A stretch of DNA of 7,384 nt from Holosporaceae bacterium (GCA_031282785.1 JAITDB010000023.1:1-7384), one strand, 5' to 3'; counted from the first letter of the stretch, positions 1 through 6,159 are shown. Numbers and translations: made by a program. The notes: generated from the sequence alone by a model not told the origin.

Positions 1-20
1 ATAAGCAAGAATCAGCATGA

Positions 21-437
21 CTATTCCTCTATTTTAGGACAGAAGCCTTGAGTAATATAACTTAGAATTCTCTCGTCTTGCGTTAGTAATGGGATATTAT
101 TGATTCTCGACGTTGAAACTATCATTCTATCTGCTGGGTCTGCGTGAAAATCACCGGGTAATCTACAGCTATCAATTAAAATCTCGGGCGAAAGCTCTAG
201 AATACGTACAAAAGAAATTTCAACTGCCGTAGATAGCCATTTGTCCACCGACTGAGTCAATTGAATGCGACGCCTGTAATCCAGCATTGCAATCTCCCAG
301 ATGGAAATTGCGCTTAGACATATTCTATTTCCAGAATTTGTACATTGATCTATGAGATCAGTGTTCTTCTTGCTAAGCTTGATATCTCCGGCTAATAGCC
401 ACAAAAATATATGAGTATCCAGTAGAATATCAGACAT
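21..437 (-). CDS. vapC: VapC-like PIN-domain toxin
   Basis: Probable toxin of a type II toxin-antitoxin pair. PIN-domain toxins of this family are Mg-dependent ribonucleases that stop growth by cutting tRNA or other RNA. The 138-residue product opens with LLDTHIFLW (Asp7), has SAISIWEIA (Glu48), DPADRMIV (Asp100, Asp103) and LLTQDERIL (Asp121), so the full acidic set of the PIN site is present. Length is normal for VapC. I chose the ATG at 437 over the one at 452 because it places the PIN core at the very N-terminus, leaves the usual 8-base overlap with the antitoxin stop, and has a GAG a short distance upstream. The gene appears intact. The family call is secure; the RNA target cannot be seen from sequence. 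Confidence 0.88.
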   Translation of the reverse strand: MSDILLDTHIFLWLLAGDIKLSKKNTDLIDQCTNSGNRICLSAISIWEIAMLDYRRRIQLTQSVDKWLSTAVEISFVRILELSPEILIDSCRLPGDFHADPADRMIVSTSRINNIPLLTQDERILSYITQGFCPKIEE

Positions 438-651
438 TTTCCCACTCGACATCTATTGGATCTGTGACGTTATGGCACTGACAGGAATTTTTCATCGCTC
501 CAAATAATTGCTGTGATCTGGAACAAATTGGCGTCAATCTTGCCATCGGTGTCCCACGTTTTGTTATGCAAAATGTCTCACCATTGTGAGCCTTTTCTAG
601 TAATTGCAAACAATTTTGCTTGAATTTCGCAGCTGGAATAACTGTTTCCAT
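430..651 (-). CDS. Phd/YefM-family antitoxin
   Basis: Antitoxin partner of the PIN toxin. Such proteins bind and neutralise the toxin through a flexible C-terminus and repress their own operon through the N-terminal fold. The 73-residue product shows the Phd pattern: VIPAAKFKQNCLQLLE at the start, FCITKRGTPMARLTPI at about residues 27-42, and a C-terminal LFGAMKN...DPIDVEW block typical of Phd antitoxins. Earlier in-frame starts exist at 705 and 663. The one at 705 lies inside the promoter spacer and cannot be transcribed with its start codon; the one at 663 sits in the operator palindrome and lacks a ribosome site. The ATG at 651 has GGAG six bases upstream. The stop overlaps the toxin start, so translation is probably coupled. 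Confidence 0.87.
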   Translation of the reverse strand: METVIPAAKFKQNCLQLLEKAHNGETFCITKRGTPMARLTPICSRSQQLFGAMKNSCQCHNVTDPIDVEWENV

Positions 652-657
652 TTCCGT

Positions 658-661
658 CTCC
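658..661 (-). promoter_or_regulatory. Ribosome-binding site of the antitoxin
   Basis: On the minus strand GGAG stands 6 bases before the ATG at 651. This is the best Shine-Dalgarno site among the three possible starts of the antitoxin and is the main reason for the short gene model. Confidence 0.65.
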
Positions 662-673
662 ATATGATCATAT
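662..673. promoter_or_regulatory. Palindromic operator candidate of the toxin-antitoxin operon
   Basis: ATATGATCATAT is a perfect 12-bp palindrome. It lies at or just downstream of the predicted transcription start (about 675) and upstream of the antitoxin ribosome site. Phd/YefM antitoxins usually repress their own promoter by binding short palindromes at this place, so autoregulation is a reasonable inference. Low-complexity AT sequence makes chance palindromes fairly easy, which limits confidence. Confidence 0.45.
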
Positions 674-681
674 ATATGGTC

Positions 682-710
682 ATTATATCCGCAATATGGA
701 CACATGTCAA
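682..710 (-). promoter_or_regulatory. Consensus sigma-70 promoter of the toxin-antitoxin operon
   Basis: On the minus strand TTGACA (705-710) and TATAAT (682-687) are separated by exactly 17 bases (688-704). Both hexamers match the housekeeping consensus perfectly at the ideal spacing. Transcription should start near 675, which leaves a short leader before the antitoxin ribosome site. A perfect promoter fits a toxin-antitoxin operon held down by its own repressor. Confidence 0.82.
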
Positions 711-726
711 ATATTCCCGTGATTTC

Positions 727-897
727 TTATGTGTTAAAAAACCTTGGCTTGCTTTTTTGAAAACAGCATATAGCCGGAGTTTGTATAGATCGCGGCACAT
801 TGCAATATTTTGCGAATTCGCCGTACGAGTTCACAAAAATACTACGTCGAAGAAAATCTGAAAGTGGTGCGATAAACACCGCATCGGCAGCGATCAT
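727..897 (-). pseudogene. Damaged small HTH-like reading frame, copy A
   Basis: An open frame of 56 codons begins with ATG only five bases after the stop of the AAA ATPase gene. From about residue 9 it lies inside repeat copy A. Residues about 9-34 run through APLSDFLRR and then NSYGEFAKYCNV, the first half of a helix-turn-helix-like segment. After that the frame shifts, because 47 bases present in copy B are missing here, and the tail is out of frame. Copy B preserves the complementary second half. I read this as the remnant of a small DNA-binding protein. It could instead be a short translated product coupled to the ATPase gene; no ribosome site is visible before its ATG. Confidence 0.4.
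744..875 (+). repeat. Direct repeat copy A, left flank of the ATPase cassette
   Basis: This 132-base stretch matches 2166-2343 in the same orientation. Only about four substitutions separate them outside two indels: copy A lacks 47 bases present at 2207-2253, and has one extra T in a run of five near 836-840. The match begins at the GGCTTGC stretch and ends at GCGATAA. The two copies bracket the whole AAA ATPase gene. Confidence 0.9.
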
Positions 898-902
898 CTG
901 TT

Positions 903-2066
903 CTACAAAAAATATCTGCTAATGCCATCTTTCCACGGATATATAATTGCATTTTCGACCTTGCGAGCGATTTTATCTCTGGAAAAACAAACAGCTTCGG
1001 CGTCATGATCGTCGGCAAGTTTGATTAAATTGGATAACTGGTCGTCTCGCACATTGATAGAGCTTTTTATTTCGATGAATAGCTTTTTTTGTCCTGGTCT
1101 TTCGACAACAAGATCGACTTCCGCCCCAAATCCTGTACGCAAATAGAAAAAACGAAAATCATTTTTTCTATAACTTGAGAAACGCATGATTTCTACAATT
1201 ATAAAGTGCTCAAAAGCTTTTCCATAGGCACTTGAAAAGTCTACATATGGAATAGAAAGAGTTCGGTTTAATGCTTTCACTATTCCCAAATCTATGAAAT
1301 AAAACTTAGGCTTCATGGCGACTCTTTTTCTAACAGATTTTTCAAACGGCTCCAGGAAAAAACCAATAAGAGTATCCTCTAAAATCGAAAAATAATTCTT
1401 GATTGTTTTGTCATCAACACTGGTATCCTGCGATAAATTTGCGTAGTTTATAATTTCGCCGTTCGTTTGGGCTGCAATTTCTAAAAAACGCAAAAACGGA
1501 TCAGTTCTCCGAACAAATTGCTCGTACCATATTTCTTCTTTTAGATAAGTTTGGGCGTAGCTTGTCAGAAACATTCTTCTATCATCATTCGAAACGCAGC
1601 GCGTATATAGCGCAGGAAAACTTCCCCAATTCAAAATATCTGTTAAATCAAATTTGTCTGCGAGCTCTAGATGCGTCATCGGATAAAGATTGAATACAAA
1701 CGCTCGTCCAGCGAGTAAATTCACGTTTGCAGATTTCAATTTTCGCGCACTGGATCCGGTAATCACAAATTTCTTATCAATATTTTCTATAAGATAATGA
1801 ATGGCGTCCAATAATTTTGGGACCTTTTGAATTTCATCTATTACTATATGCGATACGCTACTATCCAATGCTTGCACTTCAGAAATAAGCGCAGATGGAT
1901 TTTTTAGATATTTTATTTCGTTTTCAAAATTCAATAAATCGATCCAGAAACATTGATTTTTCGAAAAAGTCCTTTTCAACAGTGTACTTTTCCCAGTACT
2001 TCTTGCACCGAATAGAATGATATTCTGATTCAGCGGCAGCTGCAGTGTTCTTTGAAAATAATCCAT
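903..2066 (-). CDS. AAA ATPase with DUF4143-type C-terminal domain
   Basis: A 387-residue member of the widespread AAA_14/DUF4143 ATPases, whose cellular role is poorly known. Residues 20-28 are the P-loop GARSTGKST, 73-80 the Walker B HIVIDEIQ, and 100-106 the sensor strand FVITGSS; then LLAGRAFVFNLYPMTHLEL (118-136) as expected. The C-terminal domain carries GKAFEHFI (282-289), AEVDLV (315-320) and FIEIKSS (330-336), a PD-(D/E)XK-like arrangement seen in this family. The length is standard and nothing is broken. I chose the ATG at 2066, with AAGG five bases upstream, over a GTG at 2090. The gene stands alone between direct repeats, upstream of the toxin-antitoxin operon on the same strand, so it is probably acquired DNA. 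A catalytic nuclease activity should not be assumed. Confidence 0.85.
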   Translation of the reverse strand: MDYFQRTLQLPLNQNIILFGARSTGKSTLLKRTFSKNQCFWIDLLNFENEIKYLKNPSALISEVQALDSSVSHIVIDEIQKVPKLLDAIHYLIENIDKKFVITGSSARKLKSANVNLLAGRAFVFNLYPMTHLELADKFDLTDILNWGSFPALYTRCVSNDDRRMFLTSYAQTYLKEEIWYEQFVRRTDPFLRFLEIAAQTNGEIINYANLSQDTSVDDKTIKNYFSILEDTLIGFFLEPFEKSVRKRVAMKPKFYFIDLGIVKALNRTLSIPYVDFSSAYGKAFEHFIIVEIMRFSSYRKNDFRFFYLRTGFGAEVDLVVERPGQKKLFIEIKSSINVRDDQLSNLIKLADDHDAEAVCFSRDKIARKVENAIIYPWKDGISRYFL

Positions 2067-2075
2067 ATAGACCTT

Positions 2076-2104
2076 ACTCCGATTATGCACGCCTTTCTCG
2101 GAGT
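2076..2104 (-). promoter_or_regulatory. Inverted repeat covering the ATPase ribosome-binding site
   Basis: Perfect 7-bp arms, ACTCCGA and TCGGAGT on the minus strand, occupy 2098-2104 and 2076-2082 with a 15-base loop. The downstream arm contains GGAG and is followed by AAGG, five bases from the ATG at 2066. In RNA the hairpin would hide part of the ribosome site; in DNA it could be an operator. No trigger or repressor can be named. Confidence 0.45.
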
Positions 2105-2144
2105 ATGGTCTATTATTTAGAGATAATCAAGGATTTGTAATTAC

Positions 2145-2303
2145 TTATTGCTTTTTTTCAAGAACTCGGCTTGCTTTTTTGAAAACAGCATATAGCCGGA
2201 GTTTGTGTAAGACGCCGGTTCGATCTTTTTTTATTCTGAGATAATATCTCAGTATAGATCGTGACACATTGCAATATTTTGCGAATTCGCCGTACGAGTT
2301 CAC
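2145..2303 (-). pseudogene. Damaged small HTH-like reading frame, copy B
   Basis: An open frame of 52 codons from a GTG to TAA, mostly inside repeat copy B. It reads GEFAKYCNVSRSILRYY and then continues with basic residues, KLRLYAVFKKAS and VLEKKQ, resembling the recognition part of a Cro/XRE-like helix-turn-helix protein. Upstream, one T is missing compared with copy A, which puts a stop codon (TAG) just before this frame and cuts off the APLSDFLRR segment that copy A keeps. Joining the first half of A to the second half of B gives one uninterrupted frame, so both copies are likely independent wrecks of one gene. The HTH reading is by eye only. An overlapping ATG-started frame on the same strand (2158-2349) looks compositionally random. 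Confidence 0.4.
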
Positions 2304-2343
2304 AAAATACTACGTCGAAGAAAATCTGAAAGTGGCGCGATAA
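2166..2343 (+). repeat. Direct repeat copy B, right flank of the ATPase cassette
   Basis: The 178-base partner of 744-875, in the same orientation and nearly identical apart from an additional 47 bases at 2207-2253 and one T fewer in a homopolymer. It lies between the ATPase gene and the end of lolA. The surrounding intergenic space (2067-2370) shows no other gene and no convincing terminator for lolA. Confidence 0.9.
2221..2261. repeat. Nested palindrome within repeat copy B
   Basis: Inner arms CTGAGAT (2236-2242) and ATCTCAG (2246-2252) are perfect around a 3-base centre. Outer arms CGATCT (2221-2226) and AGATCG (2256-2261) enclose them with unequal spacers. A run of seven T lies on the upstream side of the inner hairpin, which is the wrong position for a plus-strand terminator, and on the minus strand the stem is followed by A-rich sequence. 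Most of the structure belongs to the 47 bases absent from copy A. Confidence 0.6.
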
Positions 2344-2370
2344 TGTCAAATTATAGATAAATTACTTGGG

Positions 2371-3042
2371 TTATTTTTTTGCTAGCTCCGGAGAGACCTC
2401 GGAAAATTTTTCGAATTCGTCGTCTGGAATTTTTTTGCTATTAATTTTGCTGTCCGTCAGAATAATTTTCGTGGAATTCCACGGAGTCATTTCGTTTTTA
2501 TTATTAAAAATTTCCCATTTCAGCAATTTTATCGGATTCTTCTGGAATATCAGCGCTACAGCTCCGTCGTCATCGCTATTTTTTTTGCAGAAGGTAATAA
2601 TCATGGTGTTTTTGAGTTCTACTGCCGACAAAACCGTGACATTTTTTCGCAAATTTATTTTGCTTTCCAGAAAAAACGACAGCGGAGACGAATGCATGGA
2701 CGTCATTGTTTTTTCCTTCAATTCACGATTGTAATGAGTGACTTTATTATTTTTTGCGATGATCACGTCCGACGCCGGAGGCAGATAGTATAATTTCATT
2801 TTATCAGGTCTTTTAAGAATGAAATATCCGCTACTTTTCTCGCCGTATCTACTTATTTGAACGAATTCCGACACGATTGTCTTCAAGGAATTCAGATATT
2901 CTTCCAGTTGTGTTACGTACTGGTCAGTTTCTTTTTCACTCAGAATACGTTCCAGATCGTCATCGTCCAAGGCCATTGCAGCGCAACCGCACGAAAACAT
3001 CAGGACAATCAACATTTTTTTTTCTTTTAAAATTTTTTTCAT
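2371..3042 (-). CDS. lolA: LolA-family outer-membrane lipoprotein carrier
   Basis: LolA is the periplasmic chaperone that takes lipoproteins from the LolCDE transporter in the inner membrane towards the outer membrane. The 223-residue product has a signal peptide: a basic start (MKKILKEKK), a hydrophobic core to about residue 20, and a likely cut after Ala24 (AMA|LD). The mature part shows the family pattern LKTIVSEFVQ (53-62), GYFILKRPDKMKLYYLPPA (72-90), a strand around IIAKNNKVTHYNREL (94-108), and SSPLSFFL (118-125). The sequence is divergent but the length fits. Its ATG overlaps the ftsK stop as ATGA, so it is translated by coupling as the last gene of the operon; lolA next to ftsK is common in alphaproteobacteria. 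No lipobox is present. No hairpin terminator is visible downstream. Confidence 0.78.
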   Translation of the reverse strand: MKKILKEKKMLIVLMFSCGCAAMALDDDDLERILSEKETDQYVTQLEEYLNSLKTIVSEFVQISRYGEKSSGYFILKRPDKMKLYYLPPASDVIIAKNNKVTHYNRELKEKTMTSMHSSPLSFFLESKINLRKNVTVLSAVELKNTMIITFCKKNSDDDGAVALIFQKNPIKLLKWEIFNNKNEMTPWNSTKIILTDSKINSKKIPDDEFEKFSEVSPELAKK

Positions 3043-5255
3043 TTTCCGATAATTTCTCTTTTCCCAACATGATTTGCTGCAGACACAATTCCCGCTGTTT
3101 CCATCATATCTACGATTCTAGCTGCTCTATTATAGCCTATTTTTAGGTGACGTTGTATAAAACTTGTAGAAACTTTTCCTTCTCTAAGGATCAACGAGAC
3201 GGCTTCTTTATACATTGGATCGCCGTCTTCTCCGTCGTATAGCGTATCGTCGTTTTCGGCGTCTTCGTCTTCTTCCAGAATGGTCTCGATGTAGTGCGGT
3301 TCGCCCTGTGCTTTCAGATGTTTAGCCACTTCTTCCACCTCGTCGTCGCTGACAAACGGACAGTGTATGCGGGTAGTGCGTCCGCCAGAGGCCATGTAGA
3401 GCATATCGCCTTGTCCCAGAAGCTGTTCGGCTCCTTGTTCTCCGAGAATGGTACGGCTATCGATTTTTGAGCTCACCTGAAAGCTGATTCTTGTAGGAAA
3501 ATTGGCCTTGATGGTGCCGGTTATGACGTCAACAGACGGCCGTTGCGTAGCCATTATGAGATGAATGCCGGCGGCACGAGCCATCTGCGCCAGTCGCTGC
3601 ACGGTAATTTCGATGTCTTTACCGGCGACCAGCATGAGATCGGCCATTTCGTCCACGATAATGACAATATATGGCAATTTCTCCAGATTCATTGACTGAT
3701 GCTCATAAACGGGCTCTCCGGTTTCCATATTGAAGCCGGTTTGCACGCGTCGCGTTACTTCTTCGCCGGAATTTTGCAAAGATGAAAGCTTGGAGTTGTA
3801 TCCCTCTATGTTTCTGACGCCCAATTTCGACATAGATTTGTAACGAGACTCCATTTCCCGCACGGCCCACTTCAGCGCCACGACGGCCTTCTTCGGATCT
3901 GTGACCACCGGAGTCAGCAGATGCGGAATGTCATCGTAAACGGATAATTCAAGCATTTTCGGGTCTATCATGATGAATTTACACTCTGTCGGAGATAATT
4001 TATACAGCAGCGACAGTATCATGGCGTTTATGCCCACGGATTTTCCGGATCCGGTCGTACCGGCGATAAGCAAATGCGGCATTTTTGCGAGATCTGCCAC
4101 AATAGCCCCGCCGGATATATCTTTTCCCAGCGATATCGGCAGAGCGCTAGCAGATTTTTTGTAGACGCTGGACTCCAGTAGCTCCCGCAAAAACACCGTC
4201 TGCCGTTTGGCGTTCGGCAATTCTATGCCCAGCGCATTTCTTCCAGGAATGACCGCAACTCTGGCAGAAACCGCGCTCATGTATCTGGCAATATCGCTGG
4301 ATAGTCCAATGACGCGGGAAGATTTGATGCCAGCCGCCGGCTTGAGCTCGTAGAGTGTCACCACCGGTCCCGGACTCACGCCACTGATTTCTCCCTTAAT
4401 GCCAAAATCGTTGAGCACATTCATTAGATTGGAAGAACGCTCATCTAACTCGCTGTTACTCAGTCGTTCTTCGGAATTTTTTGGCTCCCGCAGCAATAAT
4501 AGTGATGGCAGAGCAAATCCCGCAGACGAACGACCTCCAAAAGACGATTTTTCTCTCCCTTTGGAAGAAACTTTTTTCTCCCCAAACAGAGGACCGTTCG
4601 CCGAATCTTCGCTTCCTGCAATGACCGATTTTATCTCGCTTATTTTTTCCAAAAACTCTTCTGTATTCACCTTGGACTTAAATCGCAGGATATATCGAAA
4701 CGGCGTCAGCAGATCCGCCGGCCGAATGCGGAGCGCATGCAGTAGCGTTGCCAGAAAAATCATGCTCAGCAATGTCACCGACGTCTGGTGAATGTACTTA
4801 AAATTAATGGAATGTAGATGATGTTCCAATATTTCAAAAATCCAGGCTCCCACCATGCCAATATTTTCGGAAAACGGACCATAGTAAAACGCCAGCAGCA
4901 CCGACGCAGACACACAACAGACAATGCAGGACAAAATCTTCCAAAAGGAAACCACATGATGGCGCATTATCTGATATCCAAACGACAACAGTATAACAGA
5001 AAAAATATACGAGGATATTCCGAAAAATTGCATCATGAAATCTGCGTAGTAGCTTCCGGCAACAGACAACATGTTCGACGGAACTCCATCAATTGCAGTG
5101 TTCAGCGATGGATCTTCCGGACAGTAGGATACCAACGACACAACTGTCGCCAGCGCCAATAAAAAAATGATCGTTCCAAATAGCTCTACGAAATGCAAGT
5201 ATAAATTCGAAATTAATTCTAAACATACATCAAGATAACGTCTTTTTTTATTCAT
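3039..5255 (-). CDS. ftsK: DNA translocase FtsK
   Basis: FtsK is the septum-anchored motor that pumps chromosome ends across the closing division site and activates XerCD at dif. The 738-residue protein has an N-terminal membrane part with about four hydrophobic segments between residues 22 and 175, and a short basic/polar linker (about 190-270). The alpha/beta motor has Walker A GTTGSGKS (399-406), Walker B YIVIIVDEMADLM (529-541), and the family stretch LAQMARAAGIHLIMATQRPS (555-574). The C-terminal gamma winged helix is residues 680-738 (VSLILREGKVSTSFIQRHL region), preceded by an acidic patch at 660-679. The linker is short, as in many alphaproteobacteria, not the long form of E. coli. 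All parts are intact. The ribosome site is weak. The upstream gene ends 17 bases before its ATG, so the two are co-transcribed. Confidence 0.97.
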   Translation of the reverse strand: MNKKRRYLDVCLELISNLYLHFVELFGTIIFLLALATVVSLVSYCPEDPSLNTAIDGVPSNMLSVAGSYYADFMMQFFGISSYIFSVILLSFGYQIMRHHVVSFWKILSCIVCCVSASVLLAFYYGPFSENIGMVGAWIFEILEHHLHSINFKYIHQTSVTLLSMIFLATLLHALRIRPADLLTPFRYILRFKSKVNTEEFLEKISEIKSVIAGSEDSANGPLFGEKKVSSKGREKSSFGGRSSAGFALPSLLLLREPKNSEERLSNSELDERSSNLMNVLNDFGIKGEISGVSPGPVVTLYELKPAAGIKSSRVIGLSSDIARYMSAVSARVAVIPGRNALGIELPNAKRQTVFLRELLESSVYKKSASALPISLGKDISGGAIVADLAKMPHLLIAGTTGSGKSVGINAMILSLLYKLSPTECKFIMIDPKMLELSVYDDIPHLLTPVVTDPKKAVVALKWAVREMESRYKSMSKLGVRNIEGYNSKLSSLQNSGEEVTRRVQTGFNMETGEPVYEHQSMNLEKLPYIVIIVDEMADLMLVAGKDIEITVQRLAQMARAAGIHLIMATQRPSVDVITGTIKANFPTRISFQVSSKIDSRTILGEQGAEQLLGQGDMLYMASGGRTTRIHCPFVSDDEVEEVAKHLKAQGEPHYIETILEEDEDAENDDTLYDGEDGDPMYKEAVSLILREGKVSTSFIQRHLKIGYNRAARIVDMMETAGIVSAANHVGKREIIGK

Positions 5256-5272
5256 TTTTTCGCTGCGCTAAA

Positions 5273-5863
5273 CTATAAAACATCTAATTTTATGTCACAT
5301 ATGAGATTATTGTACGGAACACTCTGCAATTCCGTCTCAAAAACGACTTTCTGATTGGGCAGTAGTTTATTATACATTAGATCATGGGTCCAAACTTTTC
5401 TATAAGACGATTTCGAAGATTTTTCATCGTTTTTCAAGGATATTATAAGACTCGGCATGACCTGTACATCGTTGGACGCATTTATGAGTTCCCCTTTCAA
5501 CCCCATGTACAGCTTGTGATTTTTCTGCACAAAAAAATTCGACACATTCTGTATGACGAACATTTTTTTCGTGTCCTGCGAATCCAAGCCCAAAAAATCA
5601 TAGAAGCAAACGGCCGGTGGCCAAATCTTGATTATGACATTTTTCGTAAAAAATAAGGAAAATAATGACACAAATACCGTAAACCAGAAAAAAGTCCATT
5701 TTATAACATGCACAACATGATTTTTTTGGCGCAACGCCGACTCGTCTATGGAAGATTGCTGCCAAGTGGTGGAACACAACGCACATCGAACCATCTTACT
5801 CTCACCAATGGCGTCGGCCTGAACCGAATATTTACAGTGACAACCCGGACATATAACTATCAT
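5273..5863 (-). CDS. MJ0042-type zinc-ribbon single-pass membrane protein
   Basis: A 196-residue protein of unknown function, first gene of the operon with ftsK and lolA. The N-terminus is a zinc ribbon with CPGC (Cys5, Cys8) and CALC (Cys27, Cys30) spaced as in the MJ0042 family, ending in STTWQQS. One membrane helix follows at about residues 53-73. The remainder, likely periplasmic, contains GELINASNDVQVMPSLIISL (124-143) and ends in a strand-rich segment, resembling the DUF3426 domain found behind such ribbons. Alphaproteobacteria often carry MJ0042 proteins beside cell-division genes, and here the partner is ftsK, so a division or envelope role is plausible but not shown. The start at 5863 puts the ribbon at the N-terminus; a promoter candidate lies just upstream. 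No strong Shine-Dalgarno is seen. Confidence 0.85.
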   Translation of the reverse strand: MIVICPGCHCKYSVQADAIGESKMVRCALCSTTWQQSSIDESALRQKNHVVHVIKWTFFWFTVFVSLFSLFFTKNVIIKIWPPAVCFYDFLGLDSQDTKKMFVIQNVSNFFVQKNHKLYMGLKGELINASNDVQVMPSLIISLKNDEKSSKSSYRKVWTHDLMYNKLLPNQKVVFETELQSVPYNNLICDIKLDVL

Positions 5864-5892
5864 CTAACATCTCTAGCCTATTCATTAACCTT

Positions 5893-5921
5893 ATGTTAGC
5901 ACAAAAAATAGACAACGCCAA
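5893..5921 (-). promoter_or_regulatory. Candidate promoter of the zinc-ribbon/ftsK/lolA operon
   Basis: On the minus strand TTGGCG (5916-5921) and TAACAT (5893-5898) are 17 bases apart. Each is a four-of-six match to the housekeeping hexamers at the ideal spacing. Transcription would start near 5886, about 22 bases before the ATG at 5863. It is the best candidate in front of this operon, but a weak one. Confidence 0.4.
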
Positions 5922-5922
5922 C

Positions 5923-5934
5923 AGTGCTTGCACT
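5923..5934. promoter_or_regulatory. Short palindrome next to the operon promoter
   Basis: AGTGC and GCACT form perfect 5-bp arms around two bases. The palindrome lies one base upstream of the proposed -35 element of the ftsK operon, a position where an activator or repressor could bind. No regulator can be named, and arms this short can occur by chance. Confidence 0.25.
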
Positions 5935-5943
5935 ACCTGCGCT

Positions 5944-5993
5944 TATGCTATCGCTATCTGTCGCAGTGTATGCTAGCTGTATCTGCAACACAT
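5944..5993 (+). repeat. Degenerate 25-base tandem duplication
   Basis: Two adjacent 25-base units begin with TATGCTA (5944 and 5969) and share TATCTG (5955 and 5980) at the same internal offset. By hand about 16 of 25 positions agree. The unit lies just upstream of the hairpin repeats and is of unknown purpose. Confidence 0.4.
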
Positions 5994-6018
5994 AGCTGGA
6001 TCTAGGAAATTATACGAC

Positions 6019-6118
6019 CGCCACCCGAGTGGCGCGTGACTCCCGAAAACGCATCCAACGGCTAGTTGGGCCGCCTGAGCGGCATGACTCCAGTAAACGC
6101 ATCCAACTGCACTGTTGG
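6019..6118 (+). repeat. Two tandem double-hairpin units of about 50 bases
   Basis: Unit 1 (6019-6069) and unit 2 (6070-6118) have the same plan. First comes a GC stem with a 4-base loop: GCCAC/GTGGC (6020-6033, extendable to 6 bp) in unit 1 and GCCGC/GCGGC (6070-6083) in unit 2. Then a conserved linker contains TGACTCC and AAACGCATCC. Last is a second stem CCAAC/GTTGG with a 5-6 base loop (6055-6069 and 6103-6118). The A-T pair of the first stem in unit 1 is replaced by a G-C pair in unit 2, so pairing is kept while sequence changes. This suggests selection on structure, in RNA or in single-stranded DNA. No known RNA family is recognised, and no T-run makes either stem a normal terminator. 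Confidence 0.65.
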
Positions 6119-6159
6119 TAGTTCATATTTTATTTGATTTTAGATTTTTTATGTGTTAG

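Noticed and set aside
652..705. Longer antitoxin with a CPYC-type N-terminus suggesting a zinc finger
   Set aside because: The extra codons lie within the consensus promoter and the operator palindrome, and the ribosome site belongs to the ATG at 651. The two cysteines are incidental.
2211..2226. GGTTCGATC resembling a tRNA T-loop
   Set aside because: The flanking bases do not form a T-stem and there is no acceptor, D or anticodon arm nearby.
2158..2349. 63-codon minus-strand frame in repeat copy B
   Set aside because: It has no ribosome site and the overlapping frame of the HTH-like remnant reads more like protein and is supported by copy A.
2985..3003. Possible lipobox in the LolA signal peptide (FSCGCAA)
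   Set aside because: The residues before either cysteine do not fit the L-[AS]-[GA]-C pattern, and LolA proteins are soluble in the periplasm; an ordinary cut after Ala24 fits better.
4399..4791. 130-codon plus-strand frame opposite ftsK
   Set aside because: It is antisense to the linker and motor region of an intact ftsK, has a biased composition and no recognised domain.
6019..6118. Hairpin units as a terminator or CRISPR fragment
   Set aside because: No T-run follows the stems on either strand, and two 50-base units without spacers of constant length are not a CRISPR array.
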